A DNA stretch of 41,068 bases from CALODL01 sp942492115. Lineage in GTDB: Bacteria > Planctomycetota > Phycisphaerae > UBA1845 > CAIVHJ01. Below are positions 17,205 to 25,214 of this stretch, one piece after another. The notes under the pieces are model-generated. The model had not been told where the DNA came from, ran no database searches, and saw only the letters and a program-made list of their open reading frames with translations. The stretch covers positions 1 through 41,068 of the forward strand of contig CALODL010000026.1 of the NCBI GenBank assembly GCA_942492115.1, written 5' to 3'. The position numbers and the translations under genes were made by a program. Position 1 is the first letter of the stretch, and each line of letters starts with the position of its first letter.

Positions 17205-17963
17205 CTACTTGTCACCGCGAAGGATGTAAACAATTCCACAGGTCATGCGCTTGACGGTGACCTTCGAAAAACCGACTTCCAGCATCGTCGCCTCGAGTTC
17301 GGCCGGGCCGTCGAACGACTGCACCGAGTTGGGCAGGTAATCATACGCCCCGCTGCGGTCCTTGCTGATCCACCGCGCCAGCCTGGGCAGCACACGATGG
17401 AAATAGAAGCGGTACATCCGACCGATGATAGGTCCACGGGGCATTGCAAACTCGAGAATCATGGCGCGGCCCCCGGGACGCAACACCCGGTACATCTCAG
17501 CGAAGCCGCGGCGCGGCGACGCGAAATTGCGTACACCGAATGCACAACTGGTGATATCGACGCTGGTATCGGCGATGGGCAGCGACAAGGCATCACCCTG
17601 GCAGCAACCAACATCGGCCGGGCGGTGCCAGCGGGCCAGCATCTGCCGGGAGAAATCCAGGCCCACGATACGCTGCGCGCCGCCGCCCCGGAAGGTGTCG
17701 GCCAGATCACCCGTCCCGCACGCGATATCGAGCACGCGGTCGTCCGGACCGACCCCGGCCATGCGGACCACGGCGCGGCGCCATGCACGATCGCGCCCGG
17801 CCGAAGCCACACTGTTAACCCGCTGATATGTCGGGGCAATGGCATCGAACATACGACGCACGCGCCACGGCTTGTCTTCCACGCGATGCGGATTGTGCAA
17901 GCGCTCGCCGTCCCACAGGGCGGGCGTATCTTCTGGCGTGGTTGTGTCGTGCTCGGCCAACAT
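17205..17963 (-). CDS. ubiE: Demethylmenaquinone/ubiquinone C-methyltransferase
   Basis: A 252-residue SAM-dependent C-methyltransferase of the UbiE/MenG family, which adds the ring methyl group in the last menaquinone step. Motifs: the N-terminal FDAIAPTYQRVN typical of the family; SAM loop DIACGTGD at 79-86; GLDFSRQML; ALSLPIADTSVDITSCAFGVRNF; and the C-terminal YDYLPNSVQSF with LEVGFSKV. It starts with ATG at 17963, downstream of the UbiD-type gene (56 bases) and just upstream of the membrane repeat protein. Length is usual. The family call is secure; menG is an equally suitable name because the surrounding genes point to menaquinone. Confidence 0.93.
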   Translation of the reverse strand: MLAEHDTTTPEDTPALWDGERLHNPHRVEDKPWRVRRMFDAIAPTYQRVNSVASAGRDRAWRRAVVRMAGVGPDDRVLDIACGTGDLADTFRGGGAQRIVGLDFSRQMLARWHRPADVGCCQGDALSLPIADTSVDITSCAFGVRNFASPRRGFAEMYRVLRPGGRAMILEFAMPRGPIIGRMYRFYFHRVLPRLARWISKDRSGAYDYLPNSVQSFDGPAELEATMLEVGFSKVTVKRMTCGIVYILRGDK

Positions 17964-18019
17964 GCTCTCTGTATCTTAACTCCTGTGCCACGCCAGCCCC
18001 ACGGCACTGGGCCAACACC

Positions 18020-19564
18020 CTAGACCACGCCATACTCCCGCCAGCGACGTTCAACCAATTCGACCGTCTCCGGATTCATCTTCAGCAGCTCGGGCCATTC
18101 ACGCACAGTACCCTCACCAGCCATCTTTCGAGTGGCATCGATACCCAACTTCCCGCCACCACCATAGCTCACCGCAGCATGGTCGAGAATGTCCAAAGGG
18201 CCGGTGACCTGCTCGAGGTCCCGACTCGGATCGACGTTCGCACACAGGTGAAACAACACATCCTGCTCGTCATGGACGTTGACGTCCTCGTCGACGACGA
18301 CGATCAGTTTGGTCATCGACATCTGTCCCGCGCCCCAGATGCTGTGCATGACCCGGCGCGCGTGGTAGGGATACTCCTTGCGAATCTTGACAAAAACACA
18401 GTTGTGAAATGCCCCGAACATGGGCAGGTGATAATCGATGATATCCGGCACGATCACGCGCAGCAGAGGAAGGAACACACGTTCGGTCGCCTTCCCCAGA
18501 TAGTAATCCTCCTGTGGCGGCAGGCCGACGATGGTCGTCGGATACACCGGATCACTCCGATGGGTCATGGCACTGACGGTGAATTTCGGATAGCGATCGG
18601 CAACGGAGTAGAACCCCGTGTGATCACCGAACGGGCCCTCCCACAGGGTGTCGCGTGGATCGACCCAGCCCTCGATGACGATCTCGGCGGTTGCTGGAAC
18701 CTCGATCGGAATGCTCTTGCATGGCACGAGTTCAATCGCGGAGCCTTTGAGAAAGCCGGCGAACAGCAGTTCGCTGACATCCGGAGGCAAAGGACATGTC
18801 GCCGCATAAGGCAGCACCGAATCCCCACCCAGGACGATTGCCAACGGCATCGGCTTACCAGCTGCGGCGTAGCGTCGGAAATGACGGGCTCCATCATGAT
18901 GCATGTGCCAGTGCATCGCCATCGTGCGTTCGTCATGGAGCTGCACGCGGTACATGCCGACGTTGCGTTCTTCGGTCTCGATGTCTTTGGTGTAAATACC
19001 GGCCAGAGTGATATAACGCCCGGTTCCTTCGGTCACCCCGTCCGGCTTGCCGCAATAGCCGGCGACCCCGTCGCCGGGCCAGCATTGGATCAAGGGCAGA
19101 CGCGTCAGATCGACACGGTCGCTGTGCACGACCTGCTGGCAGATCCCGGTGCGGACCATCTTGGGCGGGAAGCTGGCCAGCTTGGCCAGCTCGGGAATCT
19201 TCTTGAGCTTGTCCATGAGGGTCGTGGGCATCTCGGGCTTGATGAGTTGCTGTACGCGCTCAGCCAGTTGTTCCAGGTCTTCACACCCCAGCGCCAGCCG
19301 CACCCGTTCATAGCTGCCGAACAGATTGATCCCGACCGGCATGTCTGCCCCTCGAACGTTTTCGAACAGCAGTCCATGCCCGCCCCGCCCGCCGTGTACT
19401 GGATCGGTTGGAGGGGGCGTTGCTGATCCGGCGGCGCGCCGTTTGCTGACCCGGTCAGCGATGGCGCTGATTTCGAGGACAGGATCGACCTCTACGCGTA
19501 CACGTCGGAGTTGATCGCGCTCTTCGAGGGCGGCAATGAACGATTGGAGATCTGGATAGGACAT
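18020..19564 (-). CDS. ubiD: UbiD-family prenyl-FMN decarboxylase (menaquinone-type)
   Basis: A 514-residue (de)carboxylase needing prenylated FMN from UbiX. Family signatures: N-terminal LQSFIAALEERDQLRRV, LLFENVRG near residue 64, the central LPYAATCPLPPDVSELLFAGFL, the catalytic segment LWEGPFGDHTGFYS around residue 315, and MSMTKLIVVVDEDVNVHDEQDV. It would decarboxylate an aromatic acid quinone precursor in the cytoplasm. It is similar to UbiD proteins proposed to act as MqnL after MqnP prenylation in the futalosine pathway. ATG at 19564 gives the usual N-terminus. It lies 30 bases downstream of the AsmA-like gene on the same strand. Confident family call; position in the pathway is inferred from the gene set. 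Confidence 0.92.
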   Translation of the reverse strand: MSYPDLQSFIAALEERDQLRRVRVEVDPVLEISAIADRVSKRRAAGSATPPPTDPVHGGRGGHGLLFENVRGADMPVGINLFGSYERVRLALGCEDLEQLAERVQQLIKPEMPTTLMDKLKKIPELAKLASFPPKMVRTGICQQVVHSDRVDLTRLPLIQCWPGDGVAGYCGKPDGVTEGTGRYITLAGIYTKDIETEERNVGMYRVQLHDERTMAMHWHMHHDGARHFRRYAAAGKPMPLAIVLGGDSVLPYAATCPLPPDVSELLFAGFLKGSAIELVPCKSIPIEVPATAEIVIEGWVDPRDTLWEGPFGDHTGFYSVADRYPKFTVSAMTHRSDPVYPTTIVGLPPQEDYYLGKATERVFLPLLRVIVPDIIDYHLPMFGAFHNCVFVKIRKEYPYHARRVMHSIWGAGQMSMTKLIVVVDEDVNVHDEQDVLFHLCANVDPSRDLEQVTGPLDILDHAAVSYGGGGKLGIDATRKMAGEGTVREWPELLKMNPETVELVERRWREYGVV

Positions 19565-19594
19565 GAGACGCCGAACAGAGCGCGGGAACCGTTG

Positions 19595-22500
19595 TCATTC
19601 ACGACCGAGGGCCCGCTTCCGGAGGGCGTGATAAGCCGTATAGAGTGGGTTGGATTCCCACAACAGCGCCTTGACGAAACGCAATGGCACATAACTTACG
19701 GACTCTTCGGTGATATTGCCATCGACGTCACTGTGCATCACCGAGCGGAACAGCGGAATCCGGCCGCCGCCGACCTCGACCCAGTACGGGCTTTCCTGCC
19801 CGGCCAGCAGATCGATCCCAATGACATAATCGACCTCACCCACGCCATGTTGCCACCCGGTCACATACAAATGATAGTAGTGCCCCTGGAATATCGCCTG
19901 GTGCTGGACCCTCCCATCCTCGTGCACCACATACCAGTCATGCATGCGATCGAAGGTAAACCGGGCCAGGTTGAGACGCGGGAATACGGTGGCCATCCAG
20001 GACGGCGCCGCCTTGCCTGAAAGCCAGCCTCCATTCACAATCAATTCGCCCCGAGCCACCACCTCGCCGGGATCGTGATCGTGGGGTGGCCCGATGCGGT
20101 AGGTGATGGTCCCCTCGGGATGCAGACCTGGAAACGCCCCCTGACAATACCGCTCTGCCACCTCAGAGGCGCTCGCGCCACTCAGTTCGTAGGTGATTTG
20201 GGGCACCGGCCCCTGCACATGCCGCCCGGTCAGCAGGCCACCGACCACGCCACCGCGGGTGTCGAGGGTCCAGCGGTCTGACTCAGCGTGATACTGACCG
20301 ACCAGTTCCTCGATCGAATCAACCAGCATGCTGCCCGGACCGGACCACGAGATCGTCGCCGCGTGCAGCCGTACGTCGAGCGCATCGCCTTCGACATGAC
20401 CGGCCAGGGCAGCGTCTGCCCCGGCCGCCTTGTGGAACAGTTGCGTGCGCAGGTCCAGATCCGTCGCGTCCACCACCCAATCTGCGACGCGAGCGTCCCC
20501 CGCGTAGCCCACGTCGATGTCCCCCGCCACCCGGCCGGACCAGGTCAAATCGCCCCACTCACGCTGATCGGCAAGAAATCTCAGGCCGTCCTCGACCGCC
20601 CAGTCGAATCGAGCCGAACCCGCCCACGTGTCGACCGCCACATCAGCGGACTCCGCAGCACCGGCCCAGCGCAACTGCCCCGTCCAGCTGGCGAAGGACG
20701 ATGGAGTCCGCAGTTCGACCTCGTCGAGCACGAGCAACCGGTACCGCTCGGCATCGGCCCCTTCGATCCGTCCGCGCCCCACGAGTGTCAACCTGCGTCC
20801 GGCGGGCTTGCGCAGTTCCCCCTCCTCGAGACCAATGGCCGTTTCCGAAAAATCGCCAGAGGCACGAAACTCCGTCCCGGTTGCATCCGCTGTTGCCTGC
20901 CAGGTCAATCGAGCCGCCCCCTCGACCTCGAGCAGGGCGAGCCGTGCGGCCACGCGCGGCCAATGCGCCACAAATGGACCGATCGAGGCAATGTCCGCGC
21001 GCAGTTCAACCGCGGTGGGGAGTGTCCCGGATGCCCAGGTGTCGTGACCCTCGACCCGCCCACCGTCCAGCTCGGCTGACCAGTGCAACGATCGTTCCAC
21101 CGGACCGGCGTGGTAGTCCGCGACGAATGTCGCCGGTGCATGCCGCGATTTGGTGAACTCGCGAGCGTCGATCTCCGCTGCACGGGCGTCGACCTCCGCG
21201 TGCACACGCACCTGTTGACCGTCTGCGGCCAGGTTGGCTGCAAGCGTACCCCGACAGTCGCCGCGCACGGTCGTGACATCGCAGACCCGATCCACGGCCG
21301 GAACCAGGCGACGAAGACCTGCGAGCCCCTGGACATCGAAGGGAGCGCGGATGGCCACCAGAGGCCCGGTCGCGTGCTCGGCCACCTCGAACGCACCATA
21401 GGACACCGCCGCGCGCGTACCGGCCGAGGCCAGCTCGAAACGCACGTCATCGAACCGTCGGACAGCACTCCCGGGCCACAACCACGCGGCCCGAACCTGC
21501 ACACTGTCGCCCGCCGATTTCTCGAACCAGGTCGGCCACGACATGATCGACTCCGCGGCCAGCTCTGCGTGAGCCAGGATTTCGAGCCCGCGCTCATGCC
21601 GAATGGCTTCGACCACGACGCGCATGTCCCCGGACACGCGTACGTTCAGCCCGGAGCGTTTGAGGAGCCAGTCAATCTCTTCTGTCACCACCGCGACCCG
21701 CCCGCGTTCGAGATGGGCCAACCACCGCCGTGCATCCGGATCGAACGGCCACAGCCGGCCCTCGACATCAAGGGTCGATCCACCACAGGTGGCCCGGGCC
21801 CGCTCGACGTACAGATCTCCCTCGACAGTACGGGACACGTCCACGGCCAGATGTTTGGGAACACCTGCGTGGCCGACGACCGCTGCACCTTCGAACACCT
21901 CGGCGGAATCAGCGGTGACCTCCAGGTGCCCCGACCACGTGCCATCGTCCAGGCGCATGTCCACGTCAAACCTGCCCGGACCACGAACGGACCACCCGTG
22001 GAAGTCAGCACCTTCACGGACGAGGGCCTCGACCAGCCGTTCAGAGCGGATCATGCGACCCTGCAGCCTGACCCCGATGCTCAACGGGCGATCGTCGAGA
22101 GTCAGTACCGGGATCGAAGCAAGCCCCTCGATGATCCATTCCTCTCCCGCCGTGCAGCGGATCGTGTCAACCCGCAGCGATCGTCCGGCTCCGGACCATT
22201 CGCCCTGCAGTTCGAGGCCGAGGGCGGCAAGACCCAGTGGAGGATTCTCGCCTCGCGCCATGCGAACGTCCGCAAAGTCCATCGTGAGATCAAACAGCAC
22301 ATCCAGCTGAGGCGTGGCCTTGATCCGCAGGGTCCCACTGGAAGTTCCGCCAAGCAGGACCATGTTCGCCGGCAACAGGGCTGCGGGAAAATCAGTGAGC
22401 AGGACATCGGTCCAGACGATCTCGCTGCCACCGGCAAGAGCGACCGCCCTCTGAAGACGGGGCACGAGTAGTTCACCCGCGAGGTTGACCGCCTCGGAGT

Positions 22501-23137
22501 CGTCGGATGATCCAAACGCACCGGCTCCCTGCCAGGTCATGCGTCCGGTCGCAGGATCGAGGCGACAGTAGAATGCAGGAAGCTGGAGAACACCGGGGCC
22601 GGTCTCAGGGTGGCGCGAATCAATGAAGTGCAGTTTCAGATCGGCAATGTCGTAAGCCAGGGCCGGCAGCACACCGCCCCCCTGGTCATTGAGATCACCG
22701 ATATTGAGGCGCCCGGCCTCATCGGCCACGATCCAGCAGGCCAGGCCGTCGACCTCGATGCTGCTCGCAGGCCTCGACCGACCGGTCCACAGCATGCGCA
22801 GCAAATCGTACGGCAGCAGCAGGCGGTCGCTCACCGGCAACGCGATGTGCCGGGCAGTCAGCAGCGCCCCCTCGCCGAAGCCGGGGCGACGGGCGATGTG
22901 CAGGCCCTTGACCACCACCCCCGTGTTGTACCCGATCTCGAGTTGCTCGACCGTCACCGGACGCTGCATCAGCGCGGACAATTGTGCTTCGACCCGCGCG
23001 GTGATCCATCCCGTGGGCACCAGCCACGGCAGCAGCCCATAGGCCGCCACGCCGAGGATACCCCCGAAAACGCAAATGACAGCCAGCCATCGCCCAAGAA
23101 GCCGGCGGCGCGTCCGTTTCCGTGTGGCTTCGACCAT
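19595..23137 (-). CDS. AsmA-like giant envelope protein
   Basis: A 1180-residue protein with one N-terminal membrane anchor (residues ~15-38, after a very basic start). The following region resembles AsmA proteins: TARVEAQLSALMQRPVTVEQLEI, then GLHIARRPGFGEGALLTARHI. The remainder is predominantly beta-strand-rich, with repeated DLTMDF/LRVDTI/ATGTEF-like alternation and no catalytic motif. This fits the AsmA/TamB/DUF3971 architecture of periplasmic lipid-handling or outer-membrane biogenesis proteins. The C-terminus (RFTFDRMHDWYVVHEDGRV) matches the end of AsmA-like proteins I know from planctomycete-type genomes only loosely. It heads the minus-strand block and is divergent from the small gene at 23234. 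The cargo is unknown. Confidence 0.75.
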   Translation of the reverse strand: MVEATRKRTRRRLLGRWLAVICVFGGILGVAAYGLLPWLVPTGWITARVEAQLSALMQRPVTVEQLEIGYNTGVVVKGLHIARRPGFGEGALLTARHIALPVSDRLLLPYDLLRMLWTGRSRPASSIEVDGLACWIVADEAGRLNIGDLNDQGGGVLPALAYDIADLKLHFIDSRHPETGPGVLQLPAFYCRLDPATGRMTWQGAGAFGSSDDSEAVNLAGELLVPRLQRAVALAGGSEIVWTDVLLTDFPAALLPANMVLLGGTSSGTLRIKATPQLDVLFDLTMDFADVRMARGENPPLGLAALGLELQGEWSGAGRSLRVDTIRCTAGEEWIIEGLASIPVLTLDDRPLSIGVRLQGRMIRSERLVEALVREGADFHGWSVRGPGRFDVDMRLDDGTWSGHLEVTADSAEVFEGAAVVGHAGVPKHLAVDVSRTVEGDLYVERARATCGGSTLDVEGRLWPFDPDARRWLAHLERGRVAVVTEEIDWLLKRSGLNVRVSGDMRVVVEAIRHERGLEILAHAELAAESIMSWPTWFEKSAGDSVQVRAAWLWPGSAVRRFDDVRFELASAGTRAAVSYGAFEVAEHATGPLVAIRAPFDVQGLAGLRRLVPAVDRVCDVTTVRGDCRGTLAANLAADGQQVRVHAEVDARAAEIDAREFTKSRHAPATFVADYHAGPVERSLHWSAELDGGRVEGHDTWASGTLPTAVELRADIASIGPFVAHWPRVAARLALLEVEGAARLTWQATADATGTEFRASGDFSETAIGLEEGELRKPAGRRLTLVGRGRIEGADAERYRLLVLDEVELRTPSSFASWTGQLRWAGAAESADVAVDTWAGSARFDWAVEDGLRFLADQREWGDLTWSGRVAGDIDVGYAGDARVADWVVDATDLDLRTQLFHKAAGADAALAGHVEGDALDVRLHAATISWSGPGSMLVDSIEELVGQYHAESDRWTLDTRGGVVGGLLTGRHVQGPVPQITYELSGASASEVAERYCQGAFPGLHPEGTITYRIGPPHDHDPGEVVARGELIVNGGWLSGKAAPSWMATVFPRLNLARFTFDRMHDWYVVHEDGRVQHQAIFQGHYYHLYVTGWQHGVGEVDYVIGIDLLAGQESPYWVEVGGGRIPLFRSVMHSDVDGNITEESVSYVPLRFVKALLWESNPLYTAYHALRKRALGRE

Positions 23138-23201
23138 ATCTCTATGCTACACCCTAACGGGGTCGCCCCGTACCCTCGACGGCCCGATCGACGGCAGTTG
23201 A

Positions 23202-23214
23202 GAGCGCAGCGCTC
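23202..23214. promoter_or_regulatory. Palindrome in divergent promoter region
   Basis: GAGCGC-A-GCGCTC is a perfect 6-base palindrome with one central base, in the 96-base gap between the divergent AsmA-like and 23234 genes. A second small inverted repeat, CGGGG-TCG-CCCCG, is at 23158-23170. Either could be an operator for divergent transcription. In GC-rich DNA such motifs also arise by chance. Confidence 0.2.
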
Positions 23215-23233
23215 ACCCCGTACCATTGGATCA

Positions 23234-23551
23234 GTGAGTACTCTGGACCCCCATGTGAACGGCCGCCCTTTGCTGGCCAACGACCTGGATGCCTATCTTG
23301 GCCAACCCGTCGTCGTCGACACCGACCAACCGGTGGTCTACCTGGGCACGCTGCACGCCATAGCCCATCTGGGCATCTGGCTCGAGGGCGCCGACATGCA
23401 CGATTGTCGCGACGGTCACGCCACCAAGGAGGCCTATGTGTACGAAGCGAGTGTCGCCGGCATTCGCACCAACCGCAAGCGGGTCTTCGTCATGCAATCT
23501 GCGATTATCAGCATCTCGGCACTCACGGACGTCGTGGCGTACGATGAATAA
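23234..23551 (+). CDS. Small conserved-looking protein, possibly Sm-like fold
   Basis: About 105 residues, starting with GTG at 23234; an in-frame ATG at 23144 would add 30 basic, low-complexity residues and is less likely because it enters the divergent promoter region. It has no signal or membrane segment. The core reads LGQPVVVDTDQPVVYLGTL, then IWLEGADMHDC, TKEAYVYEA and RKRVFVMQSAIISISALTDVV. This alternation of short beta strands recalls Sm/LSm-like barrels, but that is an inference from pattern. It precedes the GalE-like gene by 48 bases on the same strand, so co-transcription is likely. Function unknown. Confidence 0.7.
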   Translation: MSTLDPHVNGRPLLANDLDAYLGQPVVVDTDQPVVYLGTLHAIAHLGIWLEGADMHDCRDGHATKEAYVYEASVAGIRTNRKRVFVMQSAIISISALTDVVAYDE

Positions 23552-23599
23552 CCTGTGCACGTGCCCATCCGGGCACTGATAAAGGACGCAAATCGGTCA

Positions 23600-24586
23600 A
23601 TGAGAATACTGGTTACCGGCGGAGCGGGGTACGTTGGAAGTCATTGTGTACGCGCGCTGCGCCGACGTGGACACGAGGTCGTGGTCTACGACAATCTCGC
23701 CAGCGGATTTCGACAATCCCTGCCGGACGATGTTCCGCTGGTCCGGGGCGACCTGCTGGATCGCCTCCAACTGGCCGACTGCTTCGATCGACATCCCCTC
23801 GACGCGGTGCTGCACATGGCCGGCATCCATGACAATCACGCCTCGATCGGCCAGCCCCATCAGACGTACGAGATCAACGTGTTGGGCAGCATGAACCTGA
23901 TCGGCGAAGCGATGAAACACGGGGTCAATCGAGTGGTCTTCCGTTCCACCTGCGCCGTGTACGGACCACAAGACGACGACGGCCCCATCGGCGAAGATGC
24001 CAACAAGCACCCCATCACCCCATTCGGTCGCACGAAGTGGGTGGTCGAGATGGCCCTGCAGGATTGCGCCCGCTCCGAGGGGCTCGGGTCAATCGCCATG
24101 CGCAATTTCAACGTCGCCGGTGCCGCCGCTGACGGCACGATCGGAGAATCGCACCGCAGCGAGACGCACATCATCCCGGCCGCCCTGCGTGTGGCGCTCG
24201 GACTCGATGACCACGTGACGGTATGTGGAGTCGATTACGGCACGCCGGATGGCAGCGCGATCCGCGACTTCGTCCATGTCGAGGATGTCGCCGAGGCCCA
24301 CGCACTTGCTATCGAACACGTCGAGCCCGGCCAGGCCCTCGCCTGCAACGTGGGAACTGCGCACGGGACCAGCGTGTTGACCGCACTCGCAGCCTGCCGG
24401 CGCATCACCGCACATGACATCCCGGCACAGCACGCGGACCGCCGCGAAGGGGACATTCCGGTGACCCTGGCCAACCATGATCTGGCCGAGCAACGGCTCG
24501 GATGGTGCCCGGGACACGACGTCGATCACATGATCACAACCGCGTGGAACTGGCATCGCAGCAACCCTGACGGCTTCGATGAATAA
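23600..24586 (+). CDS. galE: UDP-glucose 4-epimerase-like protein with catalytic Tyr replaced by Phe
   Basis: A 328-residue extended short-chain dehydrogenase of the GalE type. The NAD-binding GGAGYVG is at residues 7-13; FRSTCAVYG places T117 at the active-site Ser/Thr; NFNVAGA and SETHIIPAAL are the UDP-sugar segments. The YxxxK motif reads F142-GRT-K146: the spacing from T117 to position 142 (25 residues) equals that from Ser124 to Tyr149 in E. coli GalE, so the catalytic Tyr is Phe here (codon TTC at 24023-24025). The frame opens 15 codons upstream, but ATG at 23600 places the Rossmann motif normally. Family membership is clear; normal epimerase activity is doubtful, and a binding or altered-reaction role is possible. 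Confidence 0.88.
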   Translation: MRILVTGGAGYVGSHCVRALRRRGHEVVVYDNLASGFRQSLPDDVPLVRGDLLDRLQLADCFDRHPLDAVLHMAGIHDNHASIGQPHQTYEINVLGSMNLIGEAMKHGVNRVVFRSTCAVYGPQDDDGPIGEDANKHPITPFGRTKWVVEMALQDCARSEGLGSIAMRNFNVAGAAADGTIGESHRSETHIIPAALRVALGLDDHVTVCGVDYGTPDGSAIRDFVHVEDVAEAHALAIEHVEPGQALACNVGTAHGTSVLTALAACRRITAHDIPAQHADRREGDIPVTLANHDLAEQRLGWCPGHDVDHMITTAWNWHRSNPDGFDE

Positions 24587-24592
24587 TCTGAT

Positions 24593-24621
24593 TTGACAAC
24601 CTGGCCGATGTTGTTGAATCT
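24593..24621 (+). promoter_or_regulatory. Candidate promoter of the mreD-mrdA-rodA operon
   Basis: A consensus -35 TTGACA at 24593-24598 is followed after 17 bases by GAATCT at 24616-24621, a weak -10. It starts 6 bases after the galE-like stop and 63-91 bases before the mreD start. A GGAGG ribosome-binding site is at 24674-24678. Confidence 0.35.
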
Positions 24622-24683
24622 CTAGAGCAGTCGTCGACAACGCGTCCGATGACCCGGGAGATCGAGATGCACGGAGGCATGCC

Positions 24684-25214
24684 ATGCGCTGGCTGACCTT
24701 TGCGTTGCTGGCCGCAACCACCATCTGCATACAAACTACGGTTGCTGCACAACTCGATATCCTGGGCGTCCGTCCGGACTTCACCTTTATTCTCGTCGTA
24801 CACTACGCCCTGCACTCCCGTTCGACGTACGGACCGATTGCCGGTTGGCTCCTCGGCGCGATGATGGACCTCGCCAGTGTCCAGCGACCCGGGTTGATTT
24901 CACTGTTGTACGGTCTGGCCGCCACACTGATCTGGATCACCCGCGACATGGTCTTCACACGTCACCCGCTGACGCACTTCTTCATGACCGGTCTGTCTTA
25001 TTCGGCGATCGTACTGGTCATGCGTACGTACGAGAAACTCACGCTGGGAACTTCAGATACGCTGCTGTCGATCATGATCTATGCACTGGCCGCCGGGCTG
25101 TACACCGGGCTGTGGGCAATTCCGATCCACGCCATGTTGATGCGCATTTCCAGCGGACTGGGTCTGGGCCACGATCGGCGGGAAGCGCTGACGGGGACCG
25201 GTCATGTTATTTAA
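24684..25214 (+). CDS. mreD: Rod-shape-determining membrane protein MreD
   Basis: A 176-residue membrane protein with five or six hydrophobic segments, a normal MreD length. Recognisable features are the N-terminal helix followed by LDILGVRPDFTFILVVHYAL, GPIAGWLLGAMMDLASVQRPG (the conserved G..hG...D segment of MreD), and the paired C-terminal helices. MreD is a membrane component of the elongasome that connects cytoskeletal and peptidoglycan synthesis proteins. It overlaps mrdA by 11 bases. Neither mreB nor mreC precedes it, which is unusual for this gene; they must lie elsewhere if present. Confidence 0.85.
   Translation: MRWLTFALLAATTICIQTTVAAQLDILGVRPDFTFILVVHYALHSRSTYGPIAGWLLGAMMDLASVQRPGLISLLYGLAATLIWITRDMVFTRHPLTHFFMTGLSYSAIVLVMRTYEKLTLGTSDTLLSIMIYALAAGLYTGLWAIPIHAMLMRISSGLGLGHDRREALTGTGHVI

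Noticed and set aside
17828..19426. 532-codon plus-strand frame opposite ubiD
   Set aside because: Antisense to a fully conserved UbiD-type gene; the translation has no recognisable motif.
21083..22471. 462-codon plus-strand frame opposite the AsmA-like gene
   Set aside because: Shadow of the minus-strand gene, rich in Arg/Pro/His as expected from reversed GC-rich codons.
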